A DNA stretch of 64,000 bases from Acanthosepion lycidas (taxonomy: Eukaryota > Mollusca > Cephalopoda > Sepiida > Sepiidae): NCBI GenBank assembly GCA_963932145.1, contig CAWVQA010000105.1, positions 124,001 through 188,000 of the forward strand, in the 5' to 3' direction. The translations under genes were made by a program, and so were the position numbers. Below, one piece after another: positions 55,101-64,000 of the stretch; position 1 is the stretch's first letter, and the number at the start of each line of letters is the position of its first letter. Under the pieces are notes generated by a model. That model ran no database searches, was not told where the DNA came from, and worked only from the letters and a program-made list of their open reading frames with translations.

Positions 55101-55843
55101 CAATGAAATTATTGAAAATCGATATGAAATCAATCAAAACTTATTGATTTTAACTAGTTTCACAAGTTTTGACAAAGTTTTATTTAAGATTTTATGTTTT
55201 ACACAACTTTTAATTACATAGCGATTTACATGCAAAATCTAGCTTTTTTCACTACTTTTTAACGTTAGTTTGTAAATATCAATAACTGTTTGAAAACATT
55301 AGAAAAACAATGAAATTATTGAAAATCGATATGAAATCAATCAAAACTTATTGATTTTATCTAGTTTCACAAGTTTTGACAAAGTTTTATTTAAGATTTT
55401 ATGCTTTACACAACTTTTAATTACATAGCGATTTACATGCAAAATCTAGCTTTTTTCACTACTTTTTAACGCTAGTTTGTAAATATCAATAACTGTTTGA
55501 AAACATTAGAAAAACAATGAAATTATTGAAAATCGATATGAAATCAATCAAAACTTATTGATTTTAACTAGTTTCACAAGTTTTGACAAAGTTTTATTTA
55601 AGATTTTATGTTTTACACAACTTTTAATTACATAGCGATTTACATGCAAAATCTAGCTTTTTTCACTACTTTTTAACGCTAGTTTGTAAATATCAATAAC
55701 TGTTTGAAAACATTAGAAAAACAATGAAATTATTGAAAATCGATATGAAATCAATCAAAACTTATTGATTTTAACTAGTTTCACAAGTTTTGACAAAGTT
55801 TTATTTAAGATTTTATGTTTTACACAACTTTTAATTACATAGC
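52126..55843. repeat. 18-monomer higher-order unit (3,718 bp), copy B
   Basis: It repeats copy A monomer for monomer at a displacement of exactly 3,718 bp, including private markers such as G99T, A190G and the two acat deletions. The only difference I see is C21A in the monomer at 52,747 (tagattt for tagcttt). Near-identity over 3.7 kb indicates a recent duplication, or recent conversion. Confidence 0.94.
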
Positions 55844-58118
55844 GATTTACATGCAAATTCAAGCTTTTTTCACTACTTTTTAACGCTAGTTTGTAAATAT
55901 CAATAACTGTTTTGAAAACATTAGAAAAACAATGAAATTATTGAAAATCGATATGAAATCAATCAAAACTTATTGATTTTAACTAGTTTCACAAGTTTTG
56001 ACAAAGTTTTATTTAAGATTTTATGTTTTACACAACTTTTAATTACATAGCGATTTACATGCAAAATCTAGCTTTTTTCACTACTTTTTAACGCTAGTTT
56101 GTAAATATCAATAACTGTTTGAAAACATTAGAAAAACAATGAAATTATTGAAAATCGATATGAAATCAATCAAAACTTATTGATTTTAACTAGTTTCACA
56201 AGATTTGACAAAGTTTTATTTAAGATTTTATGTTTTACACAACTTTTAATTACATAGCGATTTACATGCAAAATCTAGCTTTTTTCACTACTTTTTAACG
56301 CTAGTTTGTAAATATCAATAACTGTTTGAAAACATTAGAAAAACAATGAAATTATTGAAAATCGATATGAAATCAATCAAAACTTATTCATTTTAACTAG
56401 TTTCAGAAGTTTTGACAAGGTTTTATTTAAGATTTTATGTTTTACACAACTTTTAATTACATAGCGATTTACATGCAAAATCTAGCTTTTTTCACTACTT
56501 TTTAACGCTAGTTTGTAAATATCAATAACTGTTTGAAAACATTAGAAAAACAATGAAATTATTGAAAATCGATATGAAATCAATCAAAACTTATTGATTT
56601 TAACTAGTTTCACAAGTTTTGACAAAGTTTTATTTAAGATTTTATGTTTTACACAACTTTTAATTACATAGCGATTTACATGCAAAATCAAGCTTTTTTC
56701 ACTACTTTTTAACGCTAGTTTGTAAATATCAATAACTGTTTGAAAACATTAGAAAAACAATGAAAGTATTGAAAATCGATATGAAATCAATCAAAACTTA
56801 TTGATTTTAACTAGTTTCACAAGTTTTGACAAAGTTTTATTTACGATTTTATGTTTTACACAACTTTTAATTACATAGCGATTTACATTCAAAATCTAGC
56901 TTTTTTCACTACTTTTTAACGCTAGTTTGTAAATATCAATAACTGTTTGAAAACATTAGAAAAACAATGAAATTATTGAAAATCGATATGAAATCAATCA
57001 AAACTTATTGATTTTAACTAGTTTCAGAAGTTTTGACAAAGTTTTATTTAAGATTTTATGTTTTACACAACTTTTAATTACATAGCGATTTACATGCAAA
57101 ATCTAGCTTTTTTCACTACTTTTTAACGTTAGTTTGTAAATATCAATAACTGTTTGAAAACATTAGAAAAACAATGAAATTATTGAAAATCGATATGAAA
57201 TCAATCAAAACTTATTGATTTTAACTAGTTTCACAAGTTTTGAAAAAGTTTTATTTAAGATTTTATGTTTTACACAACTTTTAATTACATAGCGATTTAC
57301 ATGCAAAATCTAGCTTTTTTCACTACTTTTTAACACTAGTTTGTAAATATCAATAACTGTTTGAAAACATTAGAAAAACAATGAAATTATTGAAAATCGA
57401 TATGAAATCAATCAAAACTTATTGATTTTAACTAGTTTCACAAGTTTTGACAAAGTTTTATTTAAGATTTTATGTTTTACAAAACTTTTAATTACATAGC
57501 GATTTGCAAAATCTAGCTTTTTTCACTACTTTTTAACGCTAGTTTGTAAATATCAATAACTGTTTGAAAACATCAGAAAAACAATGAAATTATTGAAAAT
57601 CGATATGAAATCAATCAAAACTTATTGATTTTAACTAGTTTCACAAGTTTTGACAAAGTTTTATTTAAGATTTTATGTTTTACACAACTTTTAATTACAT
57701 AGCGATTTACATGCAAAATCTAGCTTTTTTCACTACTTTTTAACGTTAGTTTGTAAATATCAATAACTGTTTGAAAACATTAGAAAAACAATGAAATTAT
57801 TGAAAATCGATATGAAATCAATCAAAACTTATTGATTTTATCTAGTTTCACAAGTTTTGACAAAGTTTTATTTAAGATTTTATGCTTTACACAACTTTTA
57901 ATTACATAGCGATTTACATGCAAAATCTAGCTTTTTTCACTACTTTTTAACGCTAGTTTGTAAATATCAATAACTGTTTTGAAAACATTAGAAAAACAAT
58001 GAAATTATTGAAAATCGATATGAAATCAATCAAAACTTATTGATTTTAACTAGTTTCACAAGTTTTGACAAAGTTTTATTTAAGATTTTATGTTTTACAC
58101 AACTTTTAATTACATAGC
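55844..58118. repeat. Partial, rearranged third copy of the 18-monomer family (11 monomers)
   Basis: Begins with a copy carrying T18A, an A-to-T just upstream of it and one extra T (55,844), then T152A (56,052), G131C+C148G+A161G (56,259) and consensus. It then returns to the diagnostic series T18A+T94G+A172C (56,673), G10T+C148G, T43+C158A, G42A+C189A, acat-deleted T78C (57,501), T43+A138T+T182C (57,704) and a copy with one extra T (57,911). The second acat-deleted pair of copies A and B is missing. Confidence 0.9.
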
Positions 58119-58532
58119 GATTTACATGCAAAATCTAGCTTTTTTCACTACTTTTTAACGCTAGTTTGTAAATATCAATAACTGTTTGAAAACATTAGAA
58201 AAACAATGAAATTATTGAAAATCGATATGAAATCAATCAAAACTTATTGATTTTAACTAGTTTCACAAGATTTGACAAAGTTTTATTTAAGATTTTATGT
58301 TTTACACAACTTTTAATTACATAGCGATTTACATGCAAAATCTAGCTTTTTTCACTACTTTTTAACGCTAGTTTGTAAATATCAATAACTGTTTGAAAAC
58401 ATTAGAAAAACAATGAAATTATTGAAAATCGATATGAAATCAATCAAAACTTATTCATTTTAACTAGTTTCAGAAGTTTTGACAAGGTTTTATTTAAGAT
58501 TTTATGTTTTACACAACTTTTAATTACATAGC
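58119..58532. repeat. Two-monomer recurrence of 56,052-56,465
   Basis: T152A (58,119) followed by G131C+C148G+A161G (58,326) repeats the pair at 56,052 and 56,259, a spacing of 10 monomers (2,067 bp after indels). In both places the preceding monomer also has an extra T in ctgttttgaaa, so the duplicated segment starts before the T152A copy. Confidence 0.9.
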
Positions 58533-61500
58533 GATTTACATGCAAAATCTAGCTTTTTTCACTACTTTTTAACGCTAGTTTGTAAATATCAATAACTGTT
58601 TGAAAACATTAGAAAAACAATGAAATTATTGAAAATCGATATGAAATCAATCAAAACTTATTGATTTTAACTAGTTTCACAAGTTTTGACAAAGTTTTAT
58701 TTAAGATTTTATGTTTTACACAACTTTTAATTACATAGCGATTTACATGCAAAATCTAGCTTTTTTCACTACTTTTTAACGCTAGTTTGTAAATATCAAT
58801 AACTGTTTGAAAACATTAGAAAAACAATGAAATTATTGAAAATCGATATGAAATCAATCAAAACTTATTGATTTTAACTAGTTTCACAAGTTTTGACAAA
58901 GTTTTATTTAAGATTTTATGTTTTACACAACTTTTAATTACATAGCGATTTACATGCAAAATCAAGCTTTTTTCACTACTTTTTAACGCTAGTTTGCAAA
59001 TATCAATAACTGTTTGAAAACATTAGAAAAACAATGAAATTATTGAAAATCGATATGAAATCAATCAAAACTTATTGATTTTAACTAGTTTCAGAAGTTT
59101 TGACAAAGTTTTATTTAAGATTTTATGTTTTACACAACTTTTAATTACATAGCGATTTACATGCAAAATCTAGCTTTTTTCACTACTTTTTAACGTTAGT
59201 TTGTAAATATCAATAACTGTTTGAAAACATTAGAAAAACAATGAAATTATTGAAAATCGATATGAAATCAATCAAAACTTATTGATTTTAACTAGTTTCA
59301 GAAGTTTTGACAAAGTTTTATTTAAGATTTTATGTTTTACACAACTTTTAATTACATAGCGATTTACATGCAAAATATAGCTTTTTTCACTACTTTTTAA
59401 CGTTAGTTTGTAAATATCAATAACTGTTTGAAAACATTAGAAAAACAATGAAATTATTGAAAATCTATATGAAATCAATCAAAACTTATTGATTTTAACT
59501 AGTTTCACAAGTTTTGACAAAGTTTTATTTAAGATTTTATGTTTTACACAACTTTTAATTACATAGCGATTTACATGCAAAATCTAGCTTTTTTCACTAC
59601 TTTTTAACGCTAGTTTGTAAATATCAATAACTGTTTGAAAACATTAGAAAAACAATGAAATTATTGAAAATCGATATGAAATCAATCAAAACTTATTGAT
59701 TTTAACTAGTTTCACAAGTTTTGACAAAGTTTTATTTAAGATTTTATGTTTTACACAACTTTTAATTACATAGCGATTTACATGCAAAATCTAGCTTTTT
59801 TCACTACTTTTTAACGCTAGTTTGTAAATATCAATAACTGTTTGAAAACATTAGAAAAACAATGAAATTATTGAAAATCGATATGAAATCAATCAAAACT
59901 TATTGATTTTAACTAGTTTCACAAGTTTTGACAAAGTTTTATTTCAGATTTTATGTTTTACACAACTTTTAATTACATAGCGATTTACATGCAAAATCTA
60001 GCTTTTTTCACTACTTTTTAACGCTAGTTTGTAAATATCAATAACTGTTTGAAAACATTAGAAAAACAATGAAATTATTGAAAATCGATATGAAATCAAT
60101 CAAAACTTATTGATTTTAACTAGTTTCACCAGTTTTGACAAAGCTTTATTTAAGATTTTATGTTTTACACAACTTTTAATTACATAGCGATTTACATGCA
60201 AAATCTAGCTTTTTTCACTACTTTTTAACGCTAGTTTGTAAATATCAATAACTGTTTGAAAACATTAGAAAAACAATGAAATTATTGAAAATCGATATGA
60301 AATCAATCAAAACTTATTGATTTTAACTAGTTTCACAAGTTTTGACAAAGTTTTATTTAAGATTTTATGTTTTACACAACTTTTAATTACATAGCGATTT
60401 ACATGCAAAATCTAGCTTTTTTCACTACTTTTTAACGCTAGTTTGTAAATATCAATAACTGTTTGAAAACATTAGAAAAACAATGAAATTATTGAAAATC
60501 GATATGAAATCAATCAAAACTTATTGATTTTAACTAGTTTCAGAAGTTTTGATAAAGTTTTATTTAAGATTTTATGTTTTACACAACTTTTAATTACATA
60601 GCGATTTACATGCAAAATCTAGCTTTTTTCACTACTTTTTAACGCTAGTTTGTAAATATCAATAACTGTTTGAAAACATTAGAAAAACAATGAAATTATT
60701 GAAAATCGATATGAAATCAATCAAAACTTATTGATTTTAACTAGTTTCACAAGTTTTGACAAAGTTTTATTTAAGATTTTATGTTTTACACAACTTTTAA
60801 TTACATAGCGATTTACATGCAAAATCTAGCTTTTTTCACTACTTTTTAACGCTAGTTTGTAAATATCAATAACTGTTTGAAAACATTAGAAAAACAATGA
60901 AATTATTGAAAATCGATATGAAATCAATCAAAACTTATTGATTTTAACTAGTTTCACAAGTTTTGACAAAGTTTTATTTAAGATTTTATGTTTTACACAA
61001 CTTTTAATTACATAGCGATTTACATGCAAAATCTAGCTTTTTTCACTACTTTTTAACGCTAGTTTGTAAATATCAATAACTGTTTGAAAACATTAGAAAA
61101 ACAATGAAATTATTGAAAATCGATATGAAATCAATCAAAACTTATTGATTTTAACTAGTTTCACAAGTTTTGACAAAGTTTTATTTAAGATTTTATGTTT
61201 TACACAACTTATAATTACATAGCGATTTACATGCAAAATCTAGCTTTTTTCACTACTTTTTAACGTTAGTTTGTAAATATCAATAACTGTTTGAAAACAT
61301 TAGAAAAACAATGAAATTATTGAAAATCGATATGAAATCAATCAAAACTTATTGATTTTAACTAGTTTCACAAGTTTTGACAAAGTTTTATTTAAGATTT
61401 TATGTTTTACACAACTTTTATTTACATAGCGATTTACATGCAAAATCTAGCTTTTTTCACTACTTTTTAACGTTAGTTTGTAAATATCAATAACTGTTTG

Positions 61501-63912
61501 AAAACATTAGAAAAACAATGAAATTATTGAAAATCGATATGAAATCAATCAAAACTTATTGATTTTAACTAGTTTCACAAGTTTTGACAAAGTTTTATTT
61601 AAGATTTTATGTTTTACACAACTTTTAATTACATAGCGATTTACATGCAAAATCTAGCTTTTTTCACTACTTTTTAACGCTAGTTTGTAAATATCAATAA
61701 CTGTTTGAAAACATTAGAAAAACAATGAAATTATTGAAAATCGATATGAAATCAATCAAAACTTATTGATTTTAACTAGTTTCACAAGTTGACAAAGTTT
61801 TATTTAAGATTTTATGTTTTACACAACTTTTAATTACATAGCGATTTACATGCAAAATCTAGCTTTTTTCACTACTTTTTAACGCTAGTTTGTAAATATC
61901 AATAACTGTTTGAAAACATTAGAAAAACAATGAAATTATTGAAAATCGATATGAAATCAATCAAAACTTATTGATTTTAACTAGTTTCACAAGTTTTGAC
62001 AAAGTTTTATTTAAGATTTTATGTTTTACACAACTTTTAATTACATAGCGATTTACATGCAAAATCTAGCTTTTTTCACTACTTTTTAACGCTAGTTTGT
62101 AAATATCAATAACTGTTTGAAAACATTAGAAAAACAATGAAATTATTGAAAATCGATATGAAATCAATCAAAACTTATTGATTTTAACTAGTTTCACAAG
62201 TTTTGACAAAGTTTTATTTAAGATTTTATGTTTTACACAACTTTTAATTACATAGCGATTTACATGCAAAATCTAGCTTTTTTCACTACTTTTTAACGCT
62301 AGTTTGTAAATATCAATAACTGTTTGAAAACATTAGAAAAACAATGAAATTATTGAAAATCGATATGAAATCAATCAAAACTTATTGATTTTAACTAGTT
62401 TCACAAGTTTTGAAAAAGTTTTATTTAAGATTTTATGTTTTACACAACTTTTAATTACATAGCGATTTACATGCAAAATCTAGCTTTTTTCACTACTTTT
62501 TAACGCTAGTTTGTAAATATCAATAACTGTTTGAAAACATTAGAAAAACAATGAAATTATTGAAAATCGATATGAAATCAATCAAAACTTATTGATTTTA
62601 ACTAGTTGCACAAGTTTTGACAAAGTTTTATTTAAGATTTTATGTTTTACACAACTTTTAATTACATAGCGATTTACATTCAAAATCTAGCTTTTTTCAC
62701 TACTTTTTAACGCTAGTTTGTAAATATCAATAACTGTTTGAAAACATTAGAAAAACAATGAAATTATTGAAAATCGATATGAAATCAATCAAAACTTATT
62801 GATTTTAACTAGTTTCACAAGTTTTGACAAAGTTTTATTTCAGATTTTATGTTTTACACAACTTTTAATTACATAGCGATTTACATGCAAAATCTAGCTT
62901 TTTTCACTACTTTTTAACGCTAGTTTGTAAATATCAATAACTGTTTGAAAACATTAGAAAAACAATGAAATTATTGAAAATCGATATGAAATCAATCAAA
63001 ACTTATTGATTTTAACTAGTTTCACCAGTTTTGACAAAGCTTTATTTAAGATTTTATGTTTTACACAACTTTTAATTAAATAGCGATTTACATGCAAAAT
63101 CTAGCTTTTTTCACTACTTTTTAACGCTAGTTTGTAAATATCAATAACTGTTTGAAAACATTAGAAAAACAATGAAATTATTGAAAATCGATATGAAATC
63201 AATCAAAACTTATTGATTTTAACTAGTTTCACAAGTTTTGACAAAGTTTTATTTAAGATTTTATGTTTTACACAACTTTTAATTACATAGCGATTTACAT
63301 GCAAAATCTAGCTTTTTTCACTACTTTTTAACGCTAGTGTGTAAATATCAATAACTGTTTGAAAACATTAGAAAAACAATGAAATTATTGAAAATCGATA
63401 TGAAATCAATCAAAACATATTGATTTTAACTAGTTTCACAAGTTTTGATAAAGTTTTATTTAAGATTTTATGTTTTACACAACTTTTAATTACATAGCGA
63501 TTTACATGCAAAATCTAGCTTTTTTCACTACTTTTTAACGCTAGTTTGTAAATATCAATAACTGTTTGAAAACATTAGAAAAACAATGAAATTATTGAAA
63601 ATCGATATGAAATCAATCAAAACTTATTGATTTTAACTAGTTTCACAAGTTTTGACAAAGTTTTATTTAAGATTTTATGTTTTACACAACTTTTAATTAC
63701 ATAGCGATTTACATGCAAAATCTAGCTTTTTTCACTACTTTTTAACGCTAGTTTGTAAATATCAATAACTGTTTGAAAACATTAGAAAAACAATGAAATT
63801 ATTGAAAATCGATATGAAATCAATCAAAACTTATTGATTTTAACTAGTTTCACAAGTTTTGACAAAGTTTTATTTAAGATTTTATGTTTTACACAACTTT
63901 TAATTACATAGC
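58533..63912. repeat. Right-hand zone with a loose 14-monomer recurrence
   Basis: An A171C copy followed by an A149C+T163C copy occurs at 59,775/59,982 and again at 62,671/62,878, 2,896 bp apart (14 monomers less a 2-bp deletion in the copy at 61,638). Other variants: T18A+T51C (58,947), C148G copies near 59,094 and 59,301, a G106T copy near 59,466 that loses the ATCGAT, T195A near 61,210, C158A near 62,414, and G10T (62,671). Conservation between the two 14-monomer segments is weaker than in the 18-monomer units. Confidence 0.85.
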
Positions 63913-64000
63913 GATTTACATGCAAAATCTAGCTTTTTTCACTACTTTTTAACGCTAGTTTGTAAATATCAATAACTGTTTGAAAACATTAGAAAAACAA
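63913..64000. repeat. Partial monomer cut by the window edge (88 bp)
   Basis: It matches consensus positions 1-88 with C43. The array evidently continues to the right of the window. Confidence 0.97.

Larger units (their letters stand above)
1..64000. repeat. Satellite DNA array, 207-bp monomer, 309 complete copies plus a partial copy
   Basis: The same 207-bp unit recurs head to tail without interruption; successive copies begin at 1, 208, 415, 622 and so on to 63,913. Most copies differ from the consensus at 0 to 4 positions. Complete copies range from 202 to 212 bp, and the sum of all visible indels (net -51 bp) accounts exactly for the 63,912 bp between first and last starts. All copies have the same orientation and no foreign DNA was seen. 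Long arrays of nucleosome-sized, AT-rich monomers with higher-order organisation are typical of eukaryotic centromeric or pericentromeric heterochromatin; that location is inferred, not shown. Both array ends lie outside the window. I do not recognise the family. Confidence 0.99.

Noticed and set aside
1..64000. Protein-coding genes
   Set aside because: Stops occur in all six frames of the monomer and recur in phase because 207 is a multiple of 3. The longest ATG-started frame in the consensus is 22 codons (monomer 179 into the next copy); the longest stop-free stretch is 34 codons on the minus strand (between monomer 119 and the next copy's 17) and has no ATG. None has coding-like composition.
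1..64000. CRISPR array
   Set aside because: The unit repeats over its full 207 bp with no unique spacers; repeat length and uniformity do not fit.
1..64000. Tandem genes such as rDNA, tRNA or 5S clusters
   Set aside because: At 77% A+T with no recognisable rRNA or tRNA stems, boxes or conserved loops, the monomer does not resemble an RNA gene unit.
1..64000. Transposable element, LTR tandem or rolling-circle element
   Set aside because: No terminal repeats, target-site duplications, coding remnants or orientation changes were found; period is constant at 207 bp.
1..64000. Telomeric or short microsatellite DNA
   Set aside because: No TTAGGG-, TTAGG-, TTTAGGG- or TTAGGC-type runs and no short-period subrepeat that explains the monomer; the ~10-bp tract spacing is a composition pattern, not a sequence repeat.
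1..64000. Naming the host from the satellite
   Set aside because: Base composition and structure fit many AT-rich eukaryotes, including insects, nematodes, cnidarians and others. I recognise no diagnostic motif, so any species name would be a guess.
1..64000. A new defence or other gene-encoded system
   Set aside because: There is no open frame, operon-like spacing, or RNA structure beyond a short dyad on which to base such a claim; all 64 kb are explained by the monomer and its variants.

Overview
The whole window is one uninterrupted, head-to-tail satellite DNA array. The unit is a 207-bp monomer, and I count 309 complete copies plus an 88-bp partial copy at the right edge. The count was checked arithmetically: 309 x 207 minus the net of all indels I could see (51 bp) gives 63,912, exactly the start-to-start distance from the first to the last monomer. 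No unique DNA, gene, RNA gene, transposon or inverted segment interrupts it, and neither end of the array is inside the window. The consensus is 77% A+T (79 A, 26 C, 21 G, 81 T). All six reading frames are stopped in every unit. A 64-kb array of nucleosome-scale monomers points to a eukaryote, in centromeric or other constitutive heterochromatin, assembled from long reads. I do not recognise the satellite family, and the sequence does not name the organism.

Copies are very alike, usually 0 to 4 differences per 207 bp, but the differences are shared in patterns. Monomer variants are written here as consensus base, monomer position, variant base (monomer position 1 is the g of gatttacatg; position 43 is the commonest polymorphism, C or T). 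Using these markers the array divides into: an alternating T43/C43 dimer zone (1-1,242) ended by two indel monomers; an irregular zone (1,657-7,866); a zone of recurring A82T+T104C modules (7,867-10,555); a zone of 9-, 13- and 15-monomer higher-order units with 3.1-kb and 5.0-kb spacing (10,556-26,267); a mixed zone (26,268-28,958); a stretch unusually rich in single-base homopolymer indels (28,959-33,512); a mixed zone (33,513-35,789); a perfect 6-monomer tandem duplication (35,790-38,273); a highly homogenised core with 17 successive consensus monomers (40,343-43,861); and a second higher-order family with 16- and 18-monomer units (43,862-58,532), followed by a looser 14-monomer repeat to the right edge.

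Within the monomer the notable architecture is a run of short A-tracts spaced about 10 bp apart (positions 71-124), switching at an 8-bp-arm inverted repeat (112-135) to similarly spaced T-tracts (133-196). This predicts intrinsic curvature and nucleosome positioning. No CENP-B-box-like motif is present. The array's history can be read in part: the 18-monomer unit holds a hybrid monomer that fuses two neighbours of the older 16-monomer unit, the expected mark of unequal exchange. I found no protein-coding or RNA-based system here; the interest is in satellite structure, turnover and possible assembly artefacts.
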